A stretch of 64,000 nucleotides of DNA from Rhodovastum atsumiense (GTDB lineage: Bacteria; Pseudomonadota; Alphaproteobacteria; Acetobacterales; Acetobacteraceae), in contig NZ_OW485601.1 of NCBI RefSeq assembly GCF_937425535.1, positions 4,075,501 through 4,139,500 of the forward strand, given 5' to 3'. The first letter of the stretch is position 1. The number at the start of each line of letters is the position of its first letter. The position numbers and the translations under genes were made by a program. The notes beneath the pieces were generated by a model. That model saw only the letters and a list, made by a program, of their open reading frames with translations. It did not search any database and was not told the origin of the DNA. Positions 18,627 through 28,563 of the stretch are shown here, one piece after another.

Positions 18627-19004
18627 TCAGGCCGGGCCCAGCCCGGCCTGTTCCTGGGCCCAGCGCAGCGCGGCCGGGCGCCGCCGGAACCGGGCGACCG
18701 GCCTGGTCTCGTCGGGCGATATCACCAGCCAGGCGTGCGGGTTGCCCCATTGCATCGACGGCGCCACGCCCTCGAAATGGGATGCGAATTCCGGCACCGC
18801 CACCAGGCGCCATCCCAGGGTTCGCAGCCGGCCTTCCAGCGTCCGGGGATCGATGTCGCGCAGCGGCGGCAGCACGTCCTCGGGGGGCATGCTCACCTCG
18901 TCATAGGTCAGCTTCCGGTCGCGCCGGACCACGTGGACGCGGATGAGCTCGGTTTCCAGCCCGCCGGCGTATTCGGTGCCCGGACCGCTCATGCCCGGTG
19001 TCAT
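18627..19004 (-). CDS. Hypothetical protein, translationally coupled to the gene upstream
   Basis: About 125 residues, not recognised. It contains DIDPRTLEGRLRTLGWRLVA, then WGNPHAWLVISPDETRPVAR and a C-terminal ALRWAQEQAGL helix; it looks like a small soluble alpha/beta protein. The ATG at 19004 overlaps the stop of the preceding small gene (ATGA), a strong sign of coupled translation. Its coding character (GC at third positions) is convincing. It lies next to the IS6 relic. Confidence 0.6.
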   Translation of the reverse strand: MTPGMSGPGTEYAGGLETELIRVHVVRRDRKLTYDEVSMPPEDVLPPLRDIDPRTLEGRLRTLGWRLVAVPEFASHFEGVAPSMQWGNPHAWLVISPDETRPVARFRRRPAALRWAQEQAGLGPA

Positions 19005-19219
19005 GCCCCGTGCCCGCCCCGCAGCGCACACGCCTCGCGCTCGCGGGCGGCCCGCGCCCGGGCCACCGGCATTCCCGACAATGCGCGCTGCAACATGCGG
19101 ATCGTGGCTGCGACCAGGGCCGGATCGCCCTCGCGGTAGACGCGCAGGAGTTCCGTCTCCATCTCCTGCAGGGTCTGGTCCGGCACGCATGGCGAGGTGC
19201 CATCCTCCTGGTCAGCCAT
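19001..19219 (-). CDS. Small hypothetical protein, first gene of a coupled pair
   Basis: 72 residues, mostly helical: QTLQEMETELLRVYREGDPA, then LVAATIRMLQRALSGMPVAR and an Arg-rich tail. No family recognised. The stop overlaps the next start (ATGA at 19001-19004). Upstream, toward 19310, the sequence becomes AT-richer and could hold a promoter. Beyond that lies the IS5-type transposase. Confidence 0.55.
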   Translation of the reverse strand: MADQEDGTSPCVPDQTLQEMETELLRVYREGDPALVAATIRMLQRALSGMPVARARAAREREACALRGGHGA

Positions 19220-19402
19220 GCCCGGCTCTCCGACGGTTCGTGGTCAGGCCCGCGCCGGGGCGTCCGCAGCGCCCCGGCAGGCCGCTCGCCAATCGGTGAG
19301 CAACCGAATCTAATACAACAGCGAAATCTTAGTGTCTGACTCGAATCGGCTTCGTATCTCTATTTCCCTGATTCTATGTGGGAAGTGGATCAGGTGCTCG
19401 GC

Positions 19403-20227
19403 TCAAGTCGCGGCGAGGCGACGGGACATCAACTTGACGCTGGCGATGTAGAGCCAGGTCACGGCGCTTTCCGTGGTGGCCTCGAAATCCTTGGCCAGGC
19501 GCCGGTTGCGGTTCAGCCACGCGATCGTCCGCTCGACAACCCACCGCCGTGGCAACAAGACGAAGCCCTTGGCTGCGTCGGACCGCTTGATGATCTCGAG
19601 GGTCCATGTGCCGATGCTGTCCAGGGCCGTGCGCAGCTTCTCACCCGCGTAGGCAGCATCGGCGAACACATGGCGCAGCCAGGGGAATGAACTGCGGATG
19701 CTCTCCAGCAACAGTGGCGCGCCGTCGCGGTCCTGGATGTTTGCCGAATGCACAATCATTGCCACCGGCAGGCCGATGGTGTCGGTGAGGATATGCCGCT
19801 TGCGGCCTTTGACCATCTTTTCCGCCGCATAGCCGCGGGGGCCGCCAGCCTCGGTGGTCTTGACCGACTGGCTGTCGATCACGCCCGCAGTCGGGCTGGC
19901 TTCGCGGCCGGCCGCCTCGCGAACCTGCATCAGCAGCACGTGGTTGATCGCCTGCCACAGCCCGCTGTCACGCCAAGCGTAGAAGTAGCGCTGCACCGTG
20001 GTGAACGGCGGGAAATCCTTGGGCAACAGGCGCCACTGGCAGCCGGACTGGGCGATGTAGAAGAGGGCGTTGATCACCCCTCGCAGGCTGGTTTCGCGAG
20101 GCCGTCCGCACCCCGCTGGCGGCGGCAGCAGCGGCGCGATCACCGCCCATTCGGCATCGGTGGTGTCGCTTGCATAGCGCAGCCCGTCGCGCCGATACTT
20201 CGGTCGCGTGATGTCGGTCCAGACCAT
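19403..20227 (-). CDS. IS5-family transposase (single-frame, intact)
   Basis: 274 residues. The N-terminal part has DAEWAVIAPLLPPP and GRPRETSLRGVINALFYIAQ. The DDE catalytic core includes AGVIDSQSVKTTEAGGPRG (first Asp), RHVFADAAYAGEKLR (second Asp) and RWVVERTIAWLNRNRRLAKD (Glu in the Y/W..ER signature). It is typical of the IS5/IS1031-like group common in acetic-acid bacteria, in one uninterrupted frame. The element should extend roughly from 19380 to 20260, but I could not align convincing terminal repeats or a target duplication by eye. It lies between a coupled hypothetical pair and prophage-like small genes. Confidence 0.92.
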   Translation of the reverse strand: MVWTDITRPKYRRDGLRYASDTTDAEWAVIAPLLPPPAGCGRPRETSLRGVINALFYIAQSGCQWRLLPKDFPPFTTVQRYFYAWRDSGLWQAINHVLLMQVREAAGREASPTAGVIDSQSVKTTEAGGPRGYAAEKMVKGRKRHILTDTIGLPVAMIVHSANIQDRDGAPLLLESIRSSFPWLRHVFADAAYAGEKLRTALDSIGTWTLEIIKRSDAAKGFVLLPRRWVVERTIAWLNRNRRLAKDFEATTESAVTWLYIASVKLMSRRLAAT

Positions 20228-20438
20228 GACGAAGTCCCTCGTGTCTTTGCAAACTCGAGAGAATCGCGGTTGCTGACATCACGCAACCCCAGTGTACCAA
20301 CCAATCCTCCACCACAAGCGATTGGAATAACTCGCTTTATTGTTGCAATTCCATTCCGGGTCAGCCTCTTACGCCACATCAATTAATATTGCAGTTTCAG
20401 CACAAAGGGCGACGGCAACCATGAATATTCCGTAATGG

Positions 20439-20615
20439 TTACTTGCTCTGCGATCGCGCGCCCGGCGCCGGGGCCGCCGCTGCGTCGCCACCCCGCCGTT
20501 CCAGCCGCGCCACCGCCACCGCGGCGGCATTGAGCCGGGCGGCGACCGCCAGGGCCGGCTCGCCCCGGGCCAGCGCCGCCGCGCAGGCACGCAGCTCCGT
20601 GGCCAGGGCGTTCAT
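20439..20615 (-). CDS. Small hypothetical protein (prophage-like cluster)
   Basis: 58 residues beginning MNALATELRACAAALARGEP, a single predicted amphipathic helix followed by a Gly/Ala-rich tail ending in ARSQSK. It starts three bases after the stop of the gene at 20619-20888, in the same direction, so the two form an operon. No family recognised. The length and the tight packing are typical of small phage accessory genes. Confidence 0.5.
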   Translation of the reverse strand: MNALATELRACAAALARGEPALAVAARLNAAAVAVARLERRGGDAAAAPAPGARSQSK

Positions 20616-20618
20616 GCC

Positions 20619-20888
20619 TCAGGCCGCCCGCGCCGGCAGCGGCAACACCGGCGTCGCCGCCATCGGCTGCACCGAGACCACGCCCCCGGCGGTGCCGGTG
20701 ACGTACAGCATCACCCCGCCATCCGGCGCGGAGACGAAGATCACGTCGCCCGCCGTCATCATGTCGACGGCCGCGTTGAAATGGCCCTGCGCCTGCGCCT
20801 CGGCGAGCGTGGCCCGCTCCCGGTAATGCCATTGGGTATGGCCCTGCGCATAGGCCAGGACAGAGAGGTTGCGGATCAGAAAGGCCAT
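20619..20888 (-). CDS. Small conserved-looking protein, prophage-type
   Basis: 89 residues: MAFLIRNLSVLAYAQGHTQW, a middle helix, then MTAGDVIFVSAPDGGVMLYV. The text resembles short proteins found among structural or virion genes of alphaproteobacterial prophages, but I cannot name a family. A G-rich ribosome site lies just upstream. Two operator-like sites similar to one by the XRE repressor gene at 28 kb lie about 330-390 bases upstream of its start, which suggests common control. Confidence 0.55.
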   Translation of the reverse strand: MAFLIRNLSVLAYAQGHTQWHYRERATLAEAQAQGHFNAAVDMMTAGDVIFVSAPDGGVMLYVTGTAGGVVSVQPMAATPVLPLPARAA

Positions 20889-21498
20889 GCGGGTAATCTC
20901 CGGGGGGGAAGGCCGGAACCGGCCGGAAGAGCGGGATGGGTGGGCTCAGCGGCCCCGGCGCTGCCGCCACAGCCGGCGCGAGAGGACGACGCGGCCAAAG
21001 AGGCGCGGACCGGACAGGGCACGCCGGGGATAGGCGCCATGGGTCATGGCCCGGTTCTCCCCCGGCGCGCCCTCCTGCAGAGAGCGAGCGGCGCGCCGGG
21101 CCGGGCACACGTGCAGGCGCCGGCACGGATCGGGATCTGGCTGGTCAACATGTCTGGGTGCTTTCCTCAAAGGGAAAAGGCGGAACCCGGCGGGGGCGGC
21201 GTCGGACCGTCCGAACACATGACATTTAGGCATATCATGAACCTGGGGGCAATATGAAAAATTCCTAAATGGCATGTTCAAGATGACGCCTGGGAACATG
21301 CTGCGTCATGCCTCCCGCCCATGGCCAACCGCTTCGCCGCCAAAGCCTGCCTCTGCGCAACAAAAAACGAAAATGATCGAAACGATTTCTGGAAAGAATA
21401 CGCGCGGAAAGATTCATGTATCCCAAACAGTGCAAATGAATTTAAGATAATGCCAAGAATATCTATCAAAAGTTACTTCAGTCCCGGACGCCAATCGA
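20889..21498. other. Intergenic region with two tiny leftward frames and operator-like sites
   Basis: About 600 bases. Two very short overlapping leftward frames (21044-21151, 35 codons; 20946-21047, 33 codons, starting MTHGAYPRRALSG and Arg-rich) are joined by an ATGA overlap and precede the small prophage-like operon. They may be real leader genes, but nothing confirms them. Bases 21210-21280 hold the repeated operator-like motif listed separately. Bases 21340-21490 are AT-rich and probably contain the promoter of the rightward MCP. Confidence 0.4.
21218..21276. promoter_or_regulatory. Two copies of an ATGCCATTTAGG-type operator motif
   Basis: Site one (21218-21239) reads CATGACATTTAGGCATATCATG. 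Site two (21264-21276) is the same core inverted (CCTAAATGGCATG). A third, perfectly palindromic copy is at 28547-28563 next to the XRE-type repressor gene, and a 17-base stretch (CATTTAGGCATATC plus RTG) is nearly identical between sites one and three. They look like binding sites for that repressor controlling the leftward genes at 20.4-21.2 kb. Confidence 0.55.
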
Positions 21499-23568
21499 AT
21501 GCGAGTTCGCACGCTTTTCCTTGCCTGTTTCTGTCTGGTGGCCGTGCCGGGCGCGCTCGCCGCGTTGTGGACCGCCATGGATGGCTGGGGCGCCATGCGC
21601 GACGCCGACGCCGCCACCCGGGCGATGCACGCCGTCAGCGCCAGCCAGCGCGCCCGCGTGGCACTCTCGGTCGAGCTCGGCGCGATGAACGCCCTGCTAC
21701 TGGGCGACGGCGGCAATCCCGCCGGCATCGACAAGGGCGCCGGCCCGACCGATGCGCGGCTCGACCAGCTCGGCCCGGCCGCCGCCGCCAGCGGCTTCGA
21801 CACCGCCCCGGTCCGCGCCACCGCCACCCGCCTCGCGCGGCTGCGCGAGCGCGCCAAAGCGGCGCTCGCCCGGCCCCGCGCCGAACGCGATCCGGCGCTG
21901 CGCAAGGACATCCAGGCCACGCGCGACGAGGAAGGCGCCGCCCTCGGGCGGCTCGCCGCCGAGGCCGCGCGCATCGTCACCGCCCGCGGTCCGGCCCTGG
22001 CGCCGCTGGTCGAGATCGCCAATACCGCCGGCGGCCTGCGCGACGCCGTCGGGCTGCGCAACATCCTCTTCAGCAACTGGATGGGCGGCGACCCGGTGCT
22101 CCGCCCGGCGCTGGAGCGGGCCCAGGAACTGACCGCCAACGCCGCCATGGGCTGGGACATCCTGGAACGCCAGGTGCGCACGCTGCCCGACAACGCCACC
22201 ATGCAGCGCGCCCTGCAGGCCCAGCAGGAGAACTACGCCACCGCCGCCGAGCCACGGCTGCGCGCCGCCGTGGCCCGCGCCGCCGAGGCCCTGGCCACCG
22301 GCACCCAGCCCGCCTGGCCCGACACCCTGGCCGCCTGGCGCGGCTGGACCGTGCCCATGCAGGCCCGCATCCTGGAAATGCGCGACGCCGCCCTCGACGA
22401 GGGCCTGGCCCGCGCCGCCGCCGCCGGAACCGCGTCCCTGCGCGCCTTCGTCATCGCCGCCGGCCTGCTCGTGCTCAGCCTCGGCGGTGCGGTGGCCGGC
22501 ATGGTGGTGCTGCTGCGCCGGCTGGTGCTGCCGCTGCAGCACCTGACCCGCAGCGTCGCCGGGATCGCCGCCGACCGGCTCGACCAGGACGTGCCCGGAC
22601 GCGAGCGCAGCGACGAACTCGGTGCCCTCGCCGCCGCGGTGGAGACCCTGCGCCAGGGCGCGCGCCAGCGCCTGGCGATGGCGGCGGAGCAGCAGCAGGC
22701 CCAGGAAGCCCGGCTCGCCCGCGCCCGCCGCGTCGATGTCCTGCTTGCCGGCTTCGAGAAGGACGCCACCGGGGTGCTGGAGGTGGTGGCCTCCGCCGCC
22801 ACGCAGATGGACGCCACCGCCTCTGGCATGCTCGGCATCGCCGCCGCTTCCACCGAGCGCGCCGATACCGTCGCCACCGCGTCGGGCCAGGCCAGCGACA
22901 GCGTGCGCACCGTCGCCGCCGCGACCGAGCAGCTCGGTGCCAGCATCGCCGGCGTCGCCCAGCAGGTGCAGGACAGCGCCCGCCAGGCCGCCAGCGCCGC
23001 CCAGGCCGGGCGCAACGCCGCCGAAACCGTGCGCGGCCTCGCCGCCGCGGCGGAGCGCATCGGCGAGGTGGTCGGGCTGATCAACGGCATCGCCGGCCAG
23101 ACCAACCTGCTGGCGCTGAACGCCACCATCGAGGCCGCCCGCGCCGGGGAAGCCGGCCGCGGCTTCGCCGTGGTGGCCTCCGAGGTGAAGGCGCTGGCCG
23201 GGCAGACCACCCGCGCCACCGGCGACATCCGCCAGCAGATCGCCACCATGCAGGCCGAAACCCAACGTACCGTCGCCGCCATCGCCGATATCGCCCGGGT
23301 GGTGGACAGCCTCAGTCAGGCGACGCTGCAGGTGGCGGAAGCGGCCGGCCAGCAGGCCCAGGCCACGCGGGAAATCGGCCAGGCGGTGGCCCAGGCCGCC
23401 CAGGGCACCGCCACCGCGTCCCAGCACGCCAGCGGCGTGCGCGAACAGGCCGGACGCACCGGCCAGGCGGCGAGCGAGGTCCAGGCCGCCTCGGCCGAAC
23501 TGGCCCGGCGCACCGAAACCCTGCGCGCGCGCATGGAAACCTTCCTCGGCGACCTGCGCGCCGCCTGA
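21499..23568 (+). CDS. Methyl-accepting chemotaxis protein with a large periplasmic domain
   Basis: 689 residues. TM1 is near residues 5-25. A ~285-residue Ala/Arg-rich helical periplasmic domain follows ([18 protein letters not shown] in its middle), then TM2 near 315-337. A HAMP segment ([20 protein letters not shown]) leads to the signalling hairpin with [19 protein letters not shown] at the tip. The sensory region is longer than in the other MCPs here and I cannot assign it to a named ligand-binding family. The downstream neighbour is a convergent hybrid kinase, separated by a hairpin-rich repeat. No che genes are adjacent. Confidence 0.93.
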   Translation: MRVRTLFLACFCLVAVPGALAALWTAMDGWGAMRDADAATRAMHAVSASQRARVALSVELGAMNALLLGDGGNPAGIDKGAGPTDARLDQLGPAAAASGFDTAPVRATATRLARLRERAKAALARPRAERDPALRKDIQATRDEEGAALGRLAAEAARIVTARGPALAPLVEIANTAGGLRDAVGLRNILFSNWMGGDPVLRPALERAQELTANAAMGWDILERQVRTLPDNATMQRALQAQQENYATAAEPRLRAAVARAAEALATGTQPAWPDTLAAWRGWTVPMQARILEMRDAALDEGLARAAAAGTASLRAFVIAAGLLVLSLGGAVAGMVVLLRRLVLPLQHLTRSVAGIAADRLDQDVPGRERSDELGALAAAVETLRQGARQRLAMAAEQQQAQEARLARARRVDVLLAGFEKDATGVLEVVASAATQMDATASGMLGIAAASTERADTVATASGQASDSVRTVAAATEQLGASIAGVAQQVQDSARQAASAAQAGRNAAETVRGLAAAAERIGEVVGLINGIAGQTNLLALNATIEAARAGEAGRGFAVVASEVKALAGQTTRATGDIRQQIATMQAETQRTVAAIADIARVVDSLSQATLQVAEAAGQQAQATREIGQAVAQAAQGTATASQHASGVREQAGRTGQAASEVQAASAELARRTETLRARMETFLGDLRAA

Positions 23569-23800
23569 TCCGGGGCGCTGCCCCGGCCCCGGCAGGAGGC
23601 TCCGCCTCCTGCACCTCCGGCAGGGGCCATGGGCCCCTGCACCCCGGGTGTCTGGTTCCTGGGAGGGGGGCAGCCTCGACCTGGACGGGTCCGTGTCGGT
23701 TCGCCCCCCTCCCAGGAACCAGACATGGGATCCAAGGGCCTGTGGCCCTTGGCGAGGTCCAGGGGCAGCGCCCCTGGCGGGGCCGGGGCAGCGCCCCGGG
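23569..23800. repeat. GC-rich mosaic hairpin repeat between convergent genes (copy A)
   Basis: A chain of near-perfect short palindromes: GGGGCGCTGCCCC, AGGAGGCTCCGCCTCCT, CAGGGGCCATGGGCCCCTG, a long CTGGTTCCTGGGAGGGGGG inverted pair and CCAAGGGCCTGTGGCCCTTGG. Copies with the same modules are at 31262, 43528 and 57750. It fills the space between the ends of two convergent genes, so it may act as a bidirectional terminator. Confidence 0.8.
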
Positions 23801-26800
23801 CTAGCGGTGGGTGGTCTCGAGGCTGGCTTCGATGCGGTTGGCCAGTTGCCGGCCGGCGACGGGTTTGCGCACCAGGGTGAAGGCGTCTTCGGCGGCCAGG
23901 GCGGCACGTTCGCCGACATAGCCGGTCAGCAGGAAGCAGGGCAGGTTCGGCCGCAGGTGGCGGGCTTTCTGGATGGTTTCGACGCCGCTCATGCCGGGCA
24001 TGGACAGGTCGCTGACCAGGGCGTCCACGGCTTCCCCGGCTTCCAGGGCCGCCACGGCCTCGGCGCCGCCGGAGACGGTGAGGGTGGCGAAGCCGGCGTC
24101 TTCCAGTTGGGCGGCGAGGGTTTCGCGCACCAGTTCGTCGTCGTCGACCAGCAGGATGCGGGCGGGGGTGGCGCCGGGCTGGGCGGGGCGGTTGTCCTCG
24201 CCGTGGTGGGGGGCGGTTTCCTCGCGGGCCTGGCGCAGCCACAGGCTGACGGTGGTGCCGATGCCCGGGGTGCTGCTGATCGCCAGTGCGCCGCCGGAGC
24301 GCTGGGCGAAATCCTTGACCATGGGCAGGCCGAGCCCGGTGCCCTGGCCGGGGGGTTTGGTGGTGAAGAAGGGTTCGGTGACGCGGGCGAGGGTCTCGGC
24401 GTCCATGCCGGCGCCGGTGTCGATCACGTCGATGCGCACGTAGTCGCCGGGGGGCAGGGTGGCGGGGGCGTCGCTGTCGGCGCGGGTGGCGCGGAAGGTC
24501 AGGGTGCCGCCGCGGGGCATGGCGTCGCGGGCGTTGGTGCCGAGATTGACCAGGGCGGTTTCCAACTGGCCGCGGTCGGAGAGCACCGGCGGCGTGCCGG
24601 GCGCGGCCTCGGTGCGCACGGTGATCAGCGTGCCCAGGGTATGGGCCAGCACCTCGCGCACGCCGTCGAGCAGGTCGGCGGTCGGGATGGTTTCGGTGCG
24701 CAGTTCGCCGCGGCGGGCGAAGGAGAGCAGGCGCTGCGTGATCGAGGCGCCGCGGGAGGCGGCGTTGATGGCGGTGCGGGCGAGCTGGCGGGCCTTTTCC
24801 GGGTCGTCGGGGCGGCGCTCGATCAGCATGGCGGCGCCGGAGACGGTCTGCAGCACGTTGTTGAAGTCGTGGGCGATGCCGCTGGCGAGCTGGCCGAGCG
24901 CCTGCACCTTCTGCGCCTGCGCGAGCTGGCCGGAGAGGTCGCGCTGCTCGGTGATGTCGCGGCCCTCGGCGATCACCCAGATGATCGCACCGGAGGCGGC
25001 GTCGCGCACCGGCTTGAGCGAGTAGTCCACCCACAGGGTGCGCCCGTCGGCGCCGCGGCTTTCCATCACGCGCTGAACCACCGCGCCCTGTGCCGCCTCG
25101 GCGACCTCGCGCTGCAACTGGGCGCGTTCGGTGTCGGGCCACCAGCCGGTTTCCCAGAACGGGCGGCCGATGGTCTCGGCGCGGCCGAGCCCGCCGGCTT
25201 CCAGCGCGGTGCGGTTGACTTCCAGCAGCGTGCCTTCCGGGGCGAGCAGGGCGATGAACTGGAACTGCGAATCGAAGATGGCGCGGAAGCGGGCCTCGGC
25301 CGCGGCCAGGGCGGCGGTGCGTTCGGCGACGCGGCGTTCCAGTTCCTCCCCGCGGGCGGCAAGCGCCTCGCGGGCGGTGACGATCTCGGTGATGTCCTGC
25401 TGGGCGCTGATGACCCGGTCCGGCTTCCCGTCCGGGCCGGGGAACACCTCGACGCGGCTGGCCACCCAGCGCAGTTCCCCGTCGGGGCGGCGGATACGGA
25501 ACTCGGTGCGCCGGGTGCGGCCCTGGATGTAGACGGTGGAAATGTCTGCCTGGAGCTTGTCGCGGTCCTCGGGGTGGGTCAGGTCGAGGAATTCCTGCAG
25601 GGTGATGTGGGTTTGGCCGGGCGGCAGCCCATACAGTTGCGTGTATTCGGGCGAGATCAGCGCCTTGTCGTCGGTGATGGCGCGATCGGTGAAGGCGATG
25701 CCGCCGACCTGCTGCACCAGGCGCAGCCGGGCCTCGCTGTCGCGCAGCGCGGCCTCGGCCTGCTTGCGGGCGGTGGCGTCGCGGATGATGCCGGTCAGGC
25801 AGCGCTTGCCGTTGGTGCCGAAGGAGCTGACCGCGAGATCGATCGGGAAGTCCGAGCCGTCGCGGCGTCGCCCGTACAGCTCACGATCGGGGGGCTCGAT
25901 GACGCGTGGCTGGGAACCGGCGATGTGGGCGGCGATGTAGTCACGGTGCCGCGCCGCCTCGGCGGAGGGCATCAGCACGCCGAGATCGCGGCCGACCAGG
26001 TCCTCGGCGTGGTCGTAGCCGAACATGCGCAGCGTGGCGCGGTTGACCGAGAGGATGCGGCCCTTGGCATTGGCGACGACGATGCCTTCGGCGGCGGTGT
26101 CGAGCACCGAGCGCAGCTCCGCCTGGCTTTCGCGCAGCGCCACCTCGGTGCGGTGCAGGGAGGTGATGTCGGTGAGGCTTTCCAGCACCAGGGGCGGGCC
26201 GCCGGTGGCGTCGCGCTGCAGCACCTTGCGGGCGGCGACGATCACCTCGCGGCCGTCGCGGGTGCGGTGATGCAGGTCGCCGCTCCATTCGCCCTCGCGC
26301 TGCAGGATGGCCTCGACCTCGGCCAGCGGCACCGGGAAGACCGTCTGCAGCAGGTCGTGCGAGCGGCGCCCCACCGCCTCCGCCGTGGTCCAGCCATAGA
26401 GGCGGTGGCAGCCTTCCGACCAGACGCGGATGGTGCCGTCGAACTCGCGCACCATGATGCCGGCGAGGTCCATCAGCTCCAGCAGGCGCTGGCGCTCGGC
26501 GGCGGTGGCGGCGTCACGGCGGGCGCGGGAGGAGACGCGCAGCAGCCGTAGCAGGGTGGCGCCGCCGAGCCCGAGCCCGGCCAGGGCCAGCAGGGCGGCG
26601 CCGGCCAGTTGCTGGCGCCGCCGCGCTTCCGCCTGGCGCAGTTCGGTGCGGCGGGATTGCAGCAATTGCTGCTCGGTGGCGACCATCTCGGCGATGGCCT
26701 GCCGCAGGTGGTCGGTCAGGCGCTGGCCGCTGTCCTCGCGCATCAGGGCGAGGGCGGCGTCGGGATTGCCGTCGCGGGCGAGGGTGAGGCTGCGGGCGAT

Positions 26801-27358
26801 CAGACCGAACTGCGCCTGCAGCAGTTCCGGCAGGGCGTGCAGCCGTTCCGCCTGGCCCGGATTATCGGCCATCAGCGCCTGCGCCTGGGCCAGCCTGCGC
26901 CAGCCCGAGGCCACCGCCGTGGCGTAGGACCGCAGATAGGCGGGGTCCCGGGTCAGCAGGAAGCCGCGCTGGGCGGCCTCGGCGGTTTCCACGCTGTCCA
27001 GGGTCAGGTGCAGCGCGTCAATGGTTTCGTGGGTGTGCTCGACCCAGGCGAGCACCGGGCGATCCTGGGGCGCGGCCAGCCACATCAACCCGAGCATCGT
27101 GGTGCCGGCCACGACCAGCACCGCCAGCGCGGCGGCCACGGCGATGGCGCCGGGGCGCCTGGCGGGCCGGGATGGCACGGCGTCGGCACCGGTCCGGAGC
27201 AGGGGGGGGATGCTGCTCCGGGCCGATGCGGGCGGGTGATCCACGAGGGGCGGGCGGTTGCTCACGATGTCCTGCGTGCTGGAAAATGCTTGCGGGAATG
27301 CAAGTTGATCAGGCGTAGAATTGAGTTTCTGCGCCGCCAATAGCAAATGAAAAATCAA
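23801..27358 (-). CDS. CHASE3/multi-PAS hybrid histidine kinase
   Basis: 1185 residues. TM1 is near 70-95, followed by a CHASE3 periplasmic domain (ETAEAAQRGFLLTRDPAYLR) and TM2 near 250-270. Four PAS domains follow (about 290-410, 415-540, 545-665, 690-800), the third with the usual PAC ending ISAQQDITEI. HisKA has the His in GIAHDFNNVLQ, the HATPase has DTGAGMD and PPGQGTGLGLP, and the receiver has its Asp in ALVSDLSMPGMSG. The first ~60 residues are low-complexity, so an internal start is possible. It is of the same H-box type as the kinase at 13095. It would sense a periplasmic cue through CHASE3 and cytoplasmic redox or ligand cues through PAS. No partner regulator is adjacent. Confidence 0.92.
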   Translation of the reverse strand: MIFHLLLAAQKLNSTPDQLAFPQAFSSTQDIVSNRPPLVDHPPASARSSIPPLLRTGADAVPSRPARRPGAIAVAAALAVLVVAGTTMLGLMWLAAPQDRPVLAWVEHTHETIDALHLTLDSVETAEAAQRGFLLTRDPAYLRSYATAVASGWRRLAQAQALMADNPGQAERLHALPELLQAQFGLIARSLTLARDGNPDAALALMREDSGQRLTDHLRQAIAEMVATEQQLLQSRRTELRQAEARRRQQLAGAALLALAGLGLGGATLLRLLRVSSRARRDAATAAERQRLLELMDLAGIMVREFDGTIRVWSEGCHRLYGWTTAEAVGRRSHDLLQTVFPVPLAEVEAILQREGEWSGDLHHRTRDGREVIVAARKVLQRDATGGPPLVLESLTDITSLHRTEVALRESQAELRSVLDTAAEGIVVANAKGRILSVNRATLRMFGYDHAEDLVGRDLGVLMPSAEAARHRDYIAAHIAGSQPRVIEPPDRELYGRRRDGSDFPIDLAVSSFGTNGKRCLTGIIRDATARKQAEAALRDSEARLRLVQQVGGIAFTDRAITDDKALISPEYTQLYGLPPGQTHITLQEFLDLTHPEDRDKLQADISTVYIQGRTRRTEFRIRRPDGELRWVASRVEVFPGPDGKPDRVISAQQDITEIVTAREALAARGEELERRVAERTAALAAAEARFRAIFDSQFQFIALLAPEGTLLEVNRTALEAGGLGRAETIGRPFWETGWWPDTERAQLQREVAEAAQGAVVQRVMESRGADGRTLWVDYSLKPVRDAASGAIIWVIAEGRDITEQRDLSGQLAQAQKVQALGQLASGIAHDFNNVLQTVSGAAMLIERRPDDPEKARQLARTAINAASRGASITQRLLSFARRGELRTETIPTADLLDGVREVLAHTLGTLITVRTEAAPGTPPVLSDRGQLETALVNLGTNARDAMPRGGTLTFRATRADSDAPATLPPGDYVRIDVIDTGAGMDAETLARVTEPFFTTKPPGQGTGLGLPMVKDFAQRSGGALAISSTPGIGTTVSLWLRQAREETAPHHGEDNRPAQPGATPARILLVDDDELVRETLAAQLEDAGFATLTVSGGAEAVAALEAGEAVDALVSDLSMPGMSGVETIQKARHLRPNLPCFLLTGYVGERAALAAEDAFTLVRKPVAGRQLANRIEASLETTHR

Positions 27359-28110
27359 CGCATGCGCTGGTAAATGGGGATATATTTACGATTAGCGGTA
27401 TGTTTGATGGTAGATCACGAACGATGTGCAAAAAGTATATTTTTAATGAGTGATCAATAATGGGGTTGATTGCTTGAGTTAACCAAAAGCCAGATCTTAA
27501 TATTATTAAGATATTTATCTGCGGCCGAGTTCAACTTCAGGTCGGGTTGGCGCGGTGCCATCCGCCAGGACGGCCCGACCGCCGCGTGGCGCGCGGCGAG
27601 GGCGGATGGCGTGGTGGCGGCCCACCTGGCGCCACGCTGTCGCCCGGCCAGTCTGGCACAAATGCGCGACTGTCATCATGACAGGCAATGTTTCTCGCAA
27701 AAAAAGACATTGGTATTCTACATTCGGGGAGCGTGGCGCCGCGCCGCGGGCCAACAGGCAGAATTGACAGGATTCTGCGCCCTGGATAACGGCCATGGAA
27801 CGCAATATTCACGATGGCCGTCATTTGGCACCGTCTCGCCTGTCTAAATTTAAAACGAGTCTTTTCAAAGCATTAACGTTAATTTTCGTTGTGAGCATGA
27901 CTGCACTCGGTTAGTATCGATGCGGCATAGAAATATTTGCCCCGGACAGGAGTCGTCATGAATGTCAGAGTGCCGCATCTGATCGCATCGCCGCCCGCCG
28001 TCCGGAGCGGGGATGTGCCCGGTCAGGGAAAAAGGCGATCATGTCGGCCGCAAGCCACCGGGGTGGCGGGCAGGGTGATCGGGTGAGTGCGGGGGCTGTT
28101 CGGCGGCAGT
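27359..28110. other. Intergenic region, no convincing gene
   Basis: About 750 bases between the hybrid kinase start and the end of the XRE gene. Bases 27380-27510 are strongly AT-rich (kinase promoter). Bases 27840-27930 are again AT-rich and precede a 42-codon frame at 27958 (MNVRVPHLIASPPAVRSG) that might be a small gene. Otherwise only GC-rich sequence with antisense frames. Confidence 0.4.
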
Positions 28111-28485
28111 TCAGACTGCCGGCGCCGGTGCCTTGGGGGGCTGGGATTCGCCGGGAAGCGCGAATGGCACAAGGGCGGGTGCGCGGATCAGGTCGGGGCG
28201 CAAAGCCAGCACGTTCTGCGCAATTGCCGAATCAACCGCCGACTGAGATTCCCCCAGATACAGAAAATCCAAGGTTAACCGAAACTTTTGCGCAATCCTT
28301 GTCGCCATCGGCGTAGGCAGGGGGCGGGTGCCACTTTCGATCTTCGACCACGCTGACTGGCCGATCCCCACCAGGCTTCCGGCCTGGGCCTGAGTCAGCC
28401 CCAACAGTTCCCGCACCAGCGCCACCCGCTCGCCGGTGCGGCGCATCATCTCTGCGGTACTGTCGGATGTCGGTTTGCGACCCAT
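28111..28485 (-). CDS. XRE/Cro-type helix-turn-helix repressor (prophage-like)
   Basis: About 124 residues. A lambda-repressor-like HTH spans roughly residues 15-75: RTGERVALVRELLGLTQAQA, then GSLVGIGQSAWSKIESGTRP and ATRIAQKFRLTLDFLYLG. The C-terminal ~45 residues are Pro/Ala-rich without a recognisable peptidase domain, so it is probably not a LexA-like self-cleaving repressor. The start is taken at ATG 28485; an upstream TTG would add seven residues. It is divergent from the DUF1376/DUF6362 module, with a perfect palindrome between, the classical layout of a phage immunity region. Confidence 0.88.
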   Translation of the reverse strand: MGRKPTSDSTAEMMRRTGERVALVRELLGLTQAQAGSLVGIGQSAWSKIESGTRPLPTPMATRIAQKFRLTLDFLYLGESQSAVDSAIAQNVLALRPDLIRAPALVPFALPGESQPPKAPAPAV

Positions 28486-28523
28486 GATGGGAGAAATGTG
28501 CCCCAATAGTTGTCATATCGCTA

Positions 28524-28563
28524 ATGCCGTTTGGGACTTGCAAAAATATGCCATTTAGGCATA
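28524..28563. promoter_or_regulatory. Palindromic operator in the divergent region of the XRE repressor
   Basis: Bases 28547-28563 form TATGCCATTTAGGCATA, a 17-base site with perfect 6-base arms. A weaker copy (ATGCCGTTTGGG) lies about 20 bases to its left. It is about 60 bases upstream of the repressor start and matches sites at 21218-21276. It is a probable self-regulatory operator. The 340 bases from here to 28906 hold no gene I can support. Confidence 0.65.

Noticed and set aside
19370-20300. Exact ends and target duplication of the IS5-type element
   Set aside because: I compared both flanks by eye and found no convincing terminal inverted repeat, so only the transposase gene is annotated.
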